A stretch of 64,000 bases of DNA from Pseudeuparius sepicola (lineage: Eukaryota; Arthropoda; Insecta; Coleoptera; Anthribidae). This document shows, piece by piece, positions 12,173 through 21,278 of this stretch. Where the stretch lies: the NCBI GenBank assembly GCA_963920635.1, contig OY987298.1, forward strand, positions 64,501,949-64,565,948, in the 5' to 3' direction. The translations under genes and the position numbers were made by a program. A model generated the notes under the pieces. That model was not told the origin of the DNA. It ran no database searches and saw nothing but the letters and a program-made list of their open reading frames with translations. Position 1 is the stretch's first letter; each line of letters begins with the position of its first letter.

Positions 12173-12494
12173 TTTATCTTATAATCCTAAGAGGGTACAG
12201 GTACCTAACTGAATAGTGTAAACTAAATCTCTTTATTCGGTGTGGTCATTTAAGTGCAACATATGGGATTGTTTTTATTAATTGCACAACCAAAATACAG
12301 ATATTGTCGAAAGTTGATGAACTTTCCTAGCGTTGAATTGTGAGAGGTGAACTGCGGGCGCGACTAATTGTGCGAGCGGTGAATTGTGGGAGGTGAATTG
12401 TGGGCGGTGAACTTTCCGCGGTGAATTGTGGGCGGTGAATTTTCCTAGACCCCATAATATTGAATATTATGATCTTTGGTTTAGTGCAACAATG

Positions 12495-14912
12495 TACAGC
12501 GTGTCCCAAAGAGTTTGTCCTACCCCCTGGATCTCAGGAACCGTAAGAGATACAAAAAAACTTGAATCCAAAGTTGTAAGGTTCGCAGTGGACGTAACAA
12601 AATCTCTTTTATTTTCACATATACAGAGCGATTCGTATTTGCAGGACAAAAATAAAATATTTAGATTTTGACAATTGCATTAATCCTTTGGAATATTTGC
12701 ATTCCCCATGAAATTTTCTACAGAACCGTTTTTTTGTTTTGTATTTTGGATGCAGCGTTGCCAAGATATCGAATTTTTCTTGGAATTTAGGGACTTCGTG
12801 GAGGTTATGGAAATATGCTGTATCTTATCTTATCTATCACACAATTGTGTGTGGTGTGGTATGTCGAAATTGGTTTTTGCATATACACTGTGTTCATAAC
12901 AGGCTCTCAAAATCGGATAATTTCAAACAGCAATAACTTACTTTTTTCAAATGGAATGACCCATATTTCCATAGTTTGTTGGATGCCAGCGTCCAAGCCC
13001 CACATTTTATGTAAATAGCATTTTATACCAAAAACTATTATTATATTTATATGATATTATATATGATATTTAGTATTTAAGAAAATTTCTTTGCATTTTT
13101 CATTCATGTGAGAAGGTTTTATCAAGCAAGCCATAACTATTTTTCCAGACAGTGGCAGAAATAATTGTCATTTTAGATAATAAGGGAAATAAAATTCCTA
13201 TACCCGTATACAGTATGTCCACGGATAGACATCCCAAGAGGACAAATGGACCAAAAATTTCATTTTTCGACAAAAAGTCATTCCTGATAAAAGTTTCTGC
13301 TTCTCGAAAAAATATGGTCCACGAAGAGAATTTTTGATTTTTTTATACAGGGTGTCCAAAAAATACAAGAACATGAAATGCGATCAAGAATAAATTGCCT
13401 TTATTTTTAAAAATATCAAAAACTTTTACTTAGAAAAGTTGTTTAGAATTAAGAGATGTGTCCGATTGTCACTTTCCAGACAAATCAGCCAGCTCCGTTT
13501 TTTTTTATTTCCAAGTGTGAAACTCCTTTGTGTTTAAAATTATTAAAAATATTTATTTAGAAAAGTTGTTTAGAATTAAAAGACGTGTCAGAGGATAAAG
13601 ACAGGCCATGGCGCACAAAAATCACGTGACCATCTTAGTCCGACGTTACATGCCATTTGTCACATAACTGAATGCGGCAGATTGGGTTTTGAGAAGTTTT
13701 AAATGTTTAAAGTGTTTTTAAAAATATCAAAAATATTTATTTAGAAAAGTTGTTTAGAAATGAAAGACGTGTCAGAGGGTAATTTTTTACCCATTTACAA
13801 TTAGACACGTCTTTTAATTGTAAACAACTTTTCTAAATAAATATTTTGATAATTTTAAACACAAAGGAGTTTCACACTTGGAAATAAAAAAAACGGAGCT
13901 GGCTGATTTGTTTCAAAAGTGACAATCGGACACATCTTTTAATTCTAAACAACATTTCTAAGTAAAAGTTTTTGATATTTTTAAAAATAAAGGCAGTTTA
14001 TTCTTGATCGCATTTCATGTTTTTGTATTTTTTGGACACCCTGTATAAAAAAATCGAAAATTCTCTTCGTGGACCATATTTTTTCGAGAAGCAGAAACTT
14101 TTTGTCGAAAAATGAAATTTTTGGTCCATTTGTCCTCTTGGGATGTCTATCCGTGGACATACTGTACTATACGGGTATAAGAATTTTATTTCCCGTATTA
14201 TCTAAAATGACAATTATTTCTGCCACTGTCTGAAAAATAGTTATGGCTTGCTTGAAAAAACCTTCTCACATGAATGAAAAATGCAAAGAAATTTTCTTAA
14301 ATACCAAATATCTCGAAAACGGGTAGTTTTTGGTATAGAATGTTATTTACATAAAATGTGGGGCTTGGACGCGGGCATCCAACAAACTATATAAATATGG
14401 GTTTTTCCATTTGAAAAAAATAAGTTACCTATTGCTGTTTGAAATTATCTGATTTTGAGAGCCTGTTCTGAACACACTGTATATGCAAAAACCAATTTCG
14501 ACATACCACACCACACACGGTTGTGCTGTCATACTTCGGCTAAAATATATCTTTGATATCATCTATTAAAATAAAGATACTAACAGCATTCAGTTTCCAT
14601 AACCTCCACGAAGTCCCTAAATTCCAAAAAAAATTCGATATCTTGGCAACGCTGCATCCAAAATACAAAACAAAAAAAACGGTTCTGTAGAAAATTTCAT
14701 GGAGAATGCAAATATTTCAAAGGATTAATGCAGTTGTCAAAATCTAAATATTTTATTTTTGTCCTACAAATACGAATCGCCCTGTATATGTGAAAATAAA
14801 AGAAAGGTTACGTCCACTGCCAAAATTACAACTTTTATATTCAAGTTTTTTTCGTATCTCTTACGGTTCCTGAGATCCAGGGGGTAGGACAAACTATTTA
14901 GGACACGCTGTA
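12495..14912. mobile_element. foldback element, 2.4 kb, TA-flanked
   Basis: TA at 12,495-12,496 and 14,911-14,912. The ends are CAGCGTGTCCCAAAGAGTTT and (complemented) CAGCGTGTCCTAAATAGTTT. The outer arms (12,497-13,345 and 14,046-14,910) pair over their whole length with scattered differences; one extra block of about 50 bp sits in the right arm near 14,525-14,580. The exact symmetry centre is occupied by a second TA-flanked foldback (13,346-14,045). No transposase sequence is visible. Confidence 0.9.
13346..14045. mobile_element. inner foldback inserted at the central TA of the 2.4-kb palindrome
   Basis: TA at 13,346-13,347 and 14,044-14,045 brackets ends CAGGGTGTCCAAAAAATACA and (complemented) CAGGGTGTCCAAAAAATACA. 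Arms of about 240 bp pair; inside are three copies of TTTAGAAAAGTTGTTTAGAA in direct or inverted orientation. The unpaired interior (about 13,588-13,790) shares TTGTCACATAACT and TTTTAAATGTTTAAAGTG blocks with 30,760-30,835. The flanking sequence without the insert is a perfect palindrome (GATTTTTTTAT / ATAAAAAAATC). Confidence 0.85.
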
Positions 14913-15034
14913 CACAGTTAAACAGCTAGTGACAGTTTCACATTGTTCTGATTTTGGTATGGCTAACTTGATGTTAATAATTATTTTGATAAACATTGTC
15001 AATGGCAGTAGTAATACAAAGAGAGTACGGGCTC

Positions 15035-15215
15035 ACTTTGACCTCAGTTGACCCCTTGATCCAGAGAGTCCCCTACGGCCCGAGGTCACGGGAGCAAAGT
15101 GGCTACGTCATGCCCGAGGTCACGTGACGTCACCGGATGACCCCAGTTGACCCCTAGATCCTGATAGGTTAACCTTTGACCTTTGGGCCACGTGTGACCC
15201 CCAGTTGACCCCCCC
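15035..15215. promoter_or_regulatory. cluster of TGACC/AGGTCA half-sites, E-box and CRE at the element tip
   Basis: Within 180 bp there are nine TGACC-type motifs on either strand: TGACCTC at 15,039, TGACCCC near 15,049, AGGTCA near 15,083 and 15,118, TGACCCC near 15,138 and 15,148, TGACCTT near 15,177 and TGACCCC near 15,195 and 15,205. CACGTG (15,121-15,126) overlaps the start of the palindrome TGACGTCA (15,125-15,132). AGGTCA is the nuclear-receptor half-site and TGACGTCA the ATF/CREB site; use by such factors is an inference. An identical array lies at 27,535-27,715. Confidence 0.5.
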
Positions 15216-15267
15216 CCCACTCCAACGACGGGGCAACCCCCACTCCAACGGCTTGGTGGGGTGAGGT

Positions 15268-15345
15268 CTATATATTCGTGCGCAAGAGCAGTTTTCCCGT
15301 TATATACACTTACAATTTCCCACAGTCTGATTTGCCGAGTTCAAA
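15268..15345 (+). promoter_or_regulatory. TATA-box core promoter and short leader
   Basis: TATATAT at 15,269-15,275 lies 77 bp before the ATG of the 102-codon ORF. It is preceded by a GC-rich segment and followed by AGAGCAGTTTTCCC, where transcription could begin. The same arrangement is mirrored at 27,405-27,482. Promoter function is inferred from position and motif only. Confidence 0.5.
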
Positions 15346-15654
15346 ATGCAGTCGTTCCTGAATCACCTGAACAAGAATTTGATCGTCAAGAAATTCGAAA
15401 GCGTTCAAAATATGGACGTGGATGAAAATGTTCAAATCACGAGCGTGGACAAAGTGAACACGCAATACGGAGAGAAGGTCTACGTAGAGTTCGAAGAATT
15501 TAAGACGGTGCTGCCGCAACGATACACGGCCGAGTTTACGCCCCAACGGATCGAAGAAATTAATAGGGATATCGGTAACGGAAGGAGGTATTACATGAAG
15601 AGTCTTGGACCCGTCGGCCGATCTACAAATATCGAATTTATTGTAGAACCATGA
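15346..15654 (+). CDS. 102-residue protein of the Polinton-like element, left copy
   Basis: I do not recognise a named family with certainty. The frame runs from ATG 15,346 to TGA 15,652-15,654 and is intact. The middle reads VNTQYGEKVYVEFEEF then TVLPQRYT, an alternating beta-like segment followed by LPxRY, and the end is NIEFIVEP. That pattern is reminiscent of small OB-fold-like DNA-binding proteins, but this is inference. No signal peptide or membrane segment is apparent. Its GC content is higher than the flanks, a TATA box lies upstream, and its stop overlaps the start of a second ORF. The other arm carries a copy differing by one residue (Val versus Phe at position 29), which implies recent duplication, gene conversion or constraint. 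Confidence 0.7.
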   Translation: MQSFLNHLNKNLIVKKFESVQNMDVDENVQITSVDKVNTQYGEKVYVEFEEFKTVLPQRYTAEFTPQRIEEINRDIGNGRRYYMKSLGPVGRSTNIEFIVEP

Positions 15655-15773
15655 CGAAGCTGGTGTACAGAAGAAAACTGCAACAATATTTGAAGAATTT
15701 AGAAGCATTGAAATATGAACTTATGTTATATGAAATTAAAATGAAGATAAAACATATTGACTTACACAATTAA
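15651..15773 (+). CDS. 40-residue basic helical ORF overlapping the stop of the 102-residue ORF
   Basis: The ATG at 15,651 shares bases with the upstream TGA (ATGA overlap). The frame has 40 codons, MTKLVYRRKLQQYLKNLEAL and on to a His-Asn C-terminus, ending at TAA 15,771-15,773. It is rich in Lys, Leu and Tyr with heptad-like spacing, so a short coiled coil is plausible. AATAAA follows at 15,779-15,784, only six bases past the stop, which supports a single two-ORF transcript. ATGA overlaps are typical of coupled termination-reinitiation; that mode of translation is inferred. An equivalent ORF lies at 26,977-27,099. Confidence 0.55.
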   Translation: MTKLVYRRKLQQYLKNLEALKYELMLYEIKMKIKHIDLHN

Positions 15774-15778
15774 TTTTT

Positions 15779-15784
15779 AATAAA
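15779..15784 (+). terminator. polyadenylation signal AATAAA after the two-ORF unit
   Basis: Canonical AATAAA six bases after the second stop codon, followed by a T-rich, GT-containing stretch (TTTTGTTGTGTTTTTTT). The mirrored signal is at 26,966-26,971 on the other strand. Confidence 0.6.
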
Positions 15785-16997
15785 CGTTTAAAAATCTTTT
15801 GTTGTGTTTTTTTATAAGAATCTTTGTGTTGAAGGGAAAACACCTGAAGCATCATATTATAATAAAACTCTCACTCTAAGCAATAATATCACTCTATTCC
15901 ACTGTTATGTGCCAGGAGGAACGGAGGCCGAAGGCCTCCGTCCGACTGGCATGTAGTTGCCCGAACAAAATCCACCCTTCCCCCTTGCACGCGTTTCGCG
16001 CATGCGCAGTTCCGCACTTTTGATACCTTTTTATTCAAAAAATGTAATTTTAAAAAGGTCCTGATCCTATAATCCCGATAACATTTTGGGAAATTTTCAT
16101 TTTTTGACGGTGAAATGTACAAGACAAGACTCAGACGAATGTTCTATATACAAGTGCAGATAGAATTTTTTCGAGTGACTGATAAAAACAGTTATTATAA
16201 TAGTTAGTCGGAAGGCCCCAGATAACATAGGAAATTTTGTTTGAACAAAATCTGTAAAAAAAATCCAAGACGTGAAAATGTAGGTAGAATTTTCGAATAA
16301 GTTTTGTATACCGGTGAAAATATATGTAAAGGTAAAAATAACGTCAGTTTCACTTGGAAAAAAATGATGAAAAAATTTCAGTAACAAAAATACGATGTAG
16401 AGGTTGTACCAAAAAAAAATTGGAAATAATTATTTATTCCAGTAAAATATACACAAGACCGAAAAAGGTAATTGCGCGGCTGTCCCATTTTATACACCCT
16501 AGCTGTTTCAGTTCATCTCGTTTGGAAAAATTTTAGGGGTTATTACTTTTTTAAATACCGGTTTCCTCAACCTTATTTGAAAGTAAATATTTTTTAGTTC
16601 CCCACAGAAGGAAATAATGACGATATTTTATACCGGTGGATTCAAAAAATATATAAGGTTAGGAAAAAACCTTGGTAGGCAAACGCGGCTCTGCTGACCA
16701 GACAAAAAAAACCTTAGTCGACAAATAATGGCCTATAAGAAGGGTGCGTGATTCCACGTATCAGTTCGAGTGCTCCAAGATGCAAGTAAGTATATACCAG
16801 CTGTCCCATTTTTAAACAGCTAGATATTTGGAAACCTTTCGTAAAAAAATTCCCAAGGATTACATGAGCAAAAGAAAGAAAAAAATGTAAATATACCAGC
16901 TGTCCCATTTATAAACCGCTTGATATCTTGGAAACGAAAACTTATATAAAGGAAGTAAAAGCTATATCTTAATAGGCGGAGGACCGACTGTCATTCA
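15785..16997. other. left-arm non-coding segment with repeated CTGTCCCATTT motif
   Basis: No gene is seen. The phrase GCTGTCCCATTT recurs at about 16,479, 16,799 and 16,901, each followed by related TTTAAACAGCT/ATAAACCGCT and GGAAACC/GGAAACG text, and again at about 18,136. The palindromic block GGAGGCCGAAGGCCTCC sits at about 15,926-15,942. The mirrored segment in the right arm has the same features. Confidence 0.6.
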
Positions 16998-17370
16998 GAC
17001 AGGTGAAAATTTTTTGTGATTTTTTGTTTTTTGCCAAAATTTTTTTTTTGTCAATTTTTTTTTCGTCAAAATTTTTTTTTGTCAAATTTTTTTTTTTGAC
17101 AATTTTTTTTGCCAAAATTTTTGTTTGCCAAATTTTTTTTTGCCAAATTTTTTTTTGCCAAATTTTTTTTTTGCCAAATTTTTTTTTTTCAAAATTTTTT
17201 TTGTTAAAATTTTTTTTGCCAAATTTTTTTTTTGTCAAAATTTTTTTTGTCAAAATTTTTTTTTGTAAAATTTTTTTTGACATTTTTTTTGCCAAATTTT
17301 TTTTTGTCGAATTTTTTTTTGCCAATTTTTTTTTTTGCCAAATTCTTTTTCGACAAAATTTTTTTTGATA
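16998..17370. repeat. (TTTTTTTGCCAAA)n minisatellite, left arm
   Basis: About 28 irregular units of TTTTTTTTGCCAAA or TTTTTTTGTCAAAA. Long frames of Phe-rich or Lys-rich residues cross it on both strands and are artefacts of the repeat. The corresponding block in the other arm (24,572-24,950) has a different unit order and number. Confidence 0.9.
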
Positions 17371-19536
17371 CAAATATAATTGCTAACGTTTAATTTGTTT
17401 ACCCCATTTACGAAAATGATAACAAAATTGGATCAGACAAGATGTTTTTTCGAAGTATAGTTTTTAAACACAGGGTGCCACCACCGGTTTTACGATATAG
17501 GTTTCAAAATGCGACGCAAGTACATAAAAAAAATACCCTAGAGATAAGAAAACAAAATACAACTCACCGAAAGATTCTTGATGATGTATAAAAAGAAATC
17601 AGGTTACATCTAATGCCCCAGACAGTAAAATAAACATCCCGAGCTATCAGATATAACCAAACATCATTTTTCTAACGGCACAGTCATTTTCACGGGAAAA
17701 ACAACCAGTAACCGTTCAAATTCCATAGATAGGTACTGCCGTAATCCAAAATTTCACTGAACTACGCGTATCTATTATACTGAAGTAGGTACTGATACAC
17801 TTCCATCTTTCCAAAGAAAAACAAACACGAAACTCAGACTTTTCATATATTTATTACAACGCCTCGATAGAGTCTTTATCTGTGGCCACGACCGAGAATC
17901 TACTGAAGCAAGTGCGACGCATAGGACGTGAAAAGTGCCGAGTTGGTTTTATTAAACAATGAAACTTATACCTACGTATATATAAAATAAATGAGAAATA
18001 TGCCAGAGATGTGAAACCTAATTGTGTTGCAAGTTTGAGGGTCCAAAAAAAAATATTGGCTTTAATTTTTTAAGGTGAGAAACACATCTAACAGCCAGTT
18101 TGGAAATATACAAGGCAAAGAAAGTAGTGATGTGGCTGTCCCATTTTATGTTTTATACAGGTTGGGTTATTTTAGAATAGTTGTTCAATAGACCGAGACA
18201 ACATCATAAACGCTTCCCGTTAGAACAGAATGTGATGAAAAGAAAAATTCCATCTGGGTCAAGCTACTACATAACCAAAATAAAAAATACTGAACGTTAT
18301 AAAATTTAAAAAATCATATTTTCAACGGATTTTTATCCTCTGCAAATTGTTCTTGTGTAAAATTCAGTTTCTCTGGGTCAAGCTAGGTGGTAACTATATA
18401 ACCAAAATAAAAAATACTGAACGTTATAAAATTTAAAAAATCATATTTTCAAGGGATTTTTGTCCTCTGAAAATTGGTTTTGTGTAAATTGAGTTTCAAT
18501 AAGTTACTAATTGAGATAATAGGAAAAAAATCTTAAGAATCTCTTATAGAATTCTGAGACAACGACCCTGAGAGTAAATATCATACAATCTTTGTGCGTT
18601 GACTTTCAACTCAATTTAATAATTAGGTTTAATAATGACAATTTTCTCGATTATCTAGAATCAAAAATATTGCGAGTGGCAATTTTCTAGATATCATGTG
18701 AAGCCTTATTATTGCGTCGTAAGTTAGAGGATCCAAAAATATTGGCTTAAATTGTTTAGTAAATGCGATTAAAATATGTTTAGTTTATCAACAGTTAATT
18801 GTAACAGCTTATAATCTTAGAAGCTAAACTCTTTAAAAAAATTTTTTAGACAAAAAGTTGTAGTTTAATAATGGTCAGTTGGATTCCTTTTGAATCATGT
18901 TTGCATATTACCTACAAGGAGTTACAACCTCAAAACATAGAAATCGCTCATTTTAAACCGATTTAATAAAAATTTCACCAAAACAATACTTTCACTCATA
19001 TGATACACTTCTGATTAATAAAAAAGGCACCATAGGTAGTAATAATAAGATATTTAACGGAATTTTTATCGACTGTTTGCCCATTTTGCTAGCTTTTGGG
19101 GGTATTCCTTGATATTTTAGACTAATAAAAATGAATAATAAAAATTAAAAATAAAAATTTCACCAAAACAATACTTTCACTCATATAATACACTTCTGAT
19201 TAATAAAAAAGGCACCATAGGTAGTAGTAATAAGTTATTCAACGGAATTGTTATCGACTGTTTGCCCATTTTGCTAGCTTTTGGGGGTATTCCTTGATAT
19301 TTTAGACGGATAAAAATGAATAACTAAAATACAAAACGCACTGTTGACTTTACTTACGTGAATAGTAAGCCTATAATACGTATCGAAAACAGAGAAATAT
19401 TCAGGTCAAGAAAAAAATGGCCTAATTTACAATAAAAAATATAGCAGACAACATAGCGATGACACCGATTGACCCGTTTTGCTGGTAAAAAGTAAACAAA
19501 GGTACCTATTGCGATTCTAATCAGGCATTTCCAACG
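17371..19536. repeat. left-arm non-coding segment with two tandem duplications
   Basis: No gene is seen. A duplication of about 110 bp at 18,255-18,480 repeats TGGGTCAAGCTA...ACTGAACGTTATAAAATTTA. Another, with a period of about 180 bp, at 18,965-19,320 repeats TTCACCAAAACAATACTTTC and TTTGGGGGTATTCCTTGATA. Both duplications are mirrored in the right arm (22,620-22,980 and 23,460-23,695). Confidence 0.75.
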
Positions 19537-19770
19537 GAGATGCCTTCAATACACCCACGTGGGAGAGCCGCCGGTGTTTCGTCACATGCAAATCGCCGCT
19601 CGAGATGGAAGCATCTCGGCCTTTCGACGCATTGCGCGCCACTTCGTTTGTTGAAATCTGGCCGCCGCGCCGCCGTCAACTTGCCCGGAGATGCCTCGCT
19701 ACGTGGTGCGTCGCATACTCGCCGTCACGTGGTGTATGGGCGCCAGCTTTTGGTCAATTTCAAGGGAATC
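19537..19770. other. CpG-rich block in the left arm
   Basis: A 230-bp block with many CpG dinucleotides (CGCCGCTCGAG, GGCCGCCGCGCCGCCG) in an AT-rich context. Frames of 74 and 94 codons cross it, but both differ in register and lack recognisable motifs. It could be a promoter for the loop ORF or a captured fragment. Similar CGTTTTGCTGG phrases flank it at 19,476 and 19,832. Mirrored at 22,174-22,407. Confidence 0.5.
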
Positions 19771-20665
19771 GTTTTTCATATTTTCGACGGATTTTCGTCC
19801 TTTTTGCAGACGTTACACTGCTAAATTGATCCGTTTTGCTGGCAAAAAATATTTCTATCGCCATGACTGAGTCACGACGCTTGGCCTTATGCGATAAACA
19901 ATGTGTGTGGGTAGAGACATTCGCGGGAAAAGGTGTAACATAATATGCATGCTTTCTTCATGCAATGAATTGTAAATAAAATTCATACATCGAACTGTGA
20001 CTGGTGACTGGATAAAAATGCCGTAATAAGAATCGACTGTTTTCATGAATAACCTCATTGAATTTTATGCAGTTTTAGAAAGTTAATGTGGGTTGGAAAA
20101 TTTGTATTATATGCTGGATGCAGAGAAAAAGTGGAAATTTCATATAAGTTGAGCTGTTTATGAATGAAAAAAAGTTGAGAGAACAATACCTACTTATACA
20201 AACACAACAGAACGAGACAGTCTTAAAGAAAATGGGCAATTCACTCTTTGTGTATAGAACTCGAACAGCGACTTATTATTTTAATCGGTACTGTTGTAAG
20301 AAATTCAGAAATGGAATTTTGGTTTATTTAATAAAAATGTATACTTACACATTTTATCTTTATCTTTTTATGGTGCACTTTAACATATTTTCAGTTCGTA
20401 ACATGTTTCTCAGGAGAACAAAATCAGGAAATACTTGTCTCTAGGATTATATTATTATTACATTTTAGTTTCAACATGTTTTTGCACTTATAAGGGAGGA
20501 TAGAAAAAAACCAAAAATATACATAAAACATATTTATTGTGTATAAAAATATAAAAGAAAATATACTTAAAAGCTAAGAATACGTATTAAATTTAAAACT
20601 AAAAGAAGGATAGGTATCTATAAACAACGTTGGAAAATAAAGACTCAAAATTTTTTTAAAAATAT
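19771..20665. other. AT-rich inner part of the left arm
   Basis: No gene I can support. A 94-codon frame at 20,160-20,444 is present in both arms with one residue difference. It is Tyr/Phe/Asn-rich and AT-driven, so I do not call it. Confidence 0.45.
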
Positions 20666-21278
20666 CTGAAAAATACTTTTTTTCTAAATTAAACTTATTA
20701 TTTTTTTTCTTTTCAGCCAACCATCGACTCTGCACAGTCATACAACATGCCCGATTTGAATAGCGCGTCCTTCGTGTCGCCCTCCCAAGTGCCTTGTTAC
20801 GACGAGATAATGGCATTCTGTCCGAATGCCATTATTTCACCGGTTCATCGGCAAGAGGACGTCGAGCAGTGTGGTGTGGAAAACACGAATAACCCACAAT
20901 TGAAAGGAAATGGTGGTAAAGACATGCGTCAGTTGGGCATGGACAGCGAGGACTCCTTTAGTGACGTGCACATTAGTGTTAGTCAGCAGATGGACAGCGA
21001 GGATGAATTCGAGGAGCTGACTAGTCCTGAGAGTACTTCACTCGGTTCCTATATATTACAGGTCTCAAAAGGGCTGAAACAAAAGGACGCCGAAAATCTA
21101 AAATCCTTGAGAGAGGAGCAACATCGACTGGCGACTATTAGGAGAGAGAAAGAACGACTGAGAAAAAGGGAGCAGGTATCTATAGCCAAAATTGAGAAAA
21201 TGGAGAGGGATAAACGGCTGTCTGCTGGTATTTTAAAAAGATTTAATGTGGTAAAAAAGTAGTTTTTTCCCACATTAA
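20666..21278 (+). other. unique loop between the arms of the giant palindrome
   Basis: The only single-copy segment of the element, 613 bp. Pairing stops after AAAAATAT on the left and resumes at the complement on the right. The loop contains a polypyrimidine tract ending in CAG and one ORF. A 40-bp imperfect palindrome (ATTTAATGTGG...CCCACATTAAAT, 21,241-21,280) includes the stop codon of that ORF. Confidence 0.85.
20747..21262 (+). CDS. 171-residue acidic/coiled-coil protein in the loop (probable terminal exon)
   Basis: Not recognised as a named family. From ATG 20,747 the frame runs 171 codons to TAG 21,260-21,262. It stays open upstream to 20,717, directly after a strong acceptor-like sequence (TTTTTTTTCTTTTCAG), so it may be the last exon of a spliced gene with its 5' exon elsewhere. 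Residues ~60-100 are acidic with a repeated MDSED motif. Residues ~110-165 are charged and heptad-like (LREEQHRLATIRREKERLRK), predicting a long coiled coil. Composition is much less AT-biased than the surroundings. Such C-terminal regions are common in Myb/SANT-like or zeste-like DNA-binding proteins of insects, but the DNA-binding part is not present here. Confidence 0.65.
   Translation: MPDLNSASFVSPSQVPCYDEIMAFCPNAIISPVHRQEDVEQCGVENTNNPQLKGNGGKDMRQLGMDSEDSFSDVHISVSQQMDSEDEFEELTSPESTSLGSYILQVSKGLKQKDAENLKSLREEQHRLATIRREKERLRKREQVSIAKIEKMERDKRLSAGILKRFNVVKK

Larger units (their letters stand above)
8717..12462 (+). mobile_element. MULE (Mutator-like) transposon with 9-bp TSD
   Basis: The 9-bp direct repeat ATAATATTG at 8,717-8,725 and 12,454-12,462 brackets the element (8,726-12,453, 3,728 bp). 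Both ends carry terminal inverted repeats of about 130 bp built from iterated CACAATTCACCGC units (8,726-8,852 and 12,327-12,453). Subterminal CCTATAGGATTATAA at 8,962 and its near-complement at 12,178 extend the symmetry. Target duplication length, long TIRs and a MULE-domain gene agree on Mutator superfamily. The element was later hit by a foldback element (10,313-11,507) and contains a MITE (11,721-12,172). Confidence 0.93.
15007..20665 (+). repeat. left arm (5,659 bp) of the giant inverted repeat
   Basis: Pairs with 21,279-27,743. From the tip inward it holds a GC-rich regulatory tip, a two-ORF unit, a 24-bp hairpin core at about 15,925-15,955, AT-rich DNA with recurring CTGTCCCATTT motifs, an (AT)-rich minisatellite, two tandem duplications, a CpG-rich block and an AT-rich inner segment. 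It lacks 769 bp that are present in the right arm. Confidence 0.9.

Noticed and set aside
16969..17373. Long Lys-rich and Phe-rich open frames (also 24,552-24,983)
   Set aside because: They are translations of the T-run minisatellite, open in several frames at once.
19540..19824. 94- and 74-codon frames in the CpG-rich block of the arm
   Set aside because: Overlapping frames with no motif; duplicated passively with the arm.
20160..20444. 94-codon frame near the inner end of the left arm (mirrored at 21,500-21,784)
   Set aside because: AT-driven composition and no promoter or motif; preserved only because the arms are nearly identical.
20809..20834. AATGGCATTC...GAATGCCATT hairpin in the loop ORF, containing the TSD hexamer AATGGC
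   Set aside because: The hexamer match is most likely chance; the inverted repeat is coding and short. Not enough to claim a targeting link.
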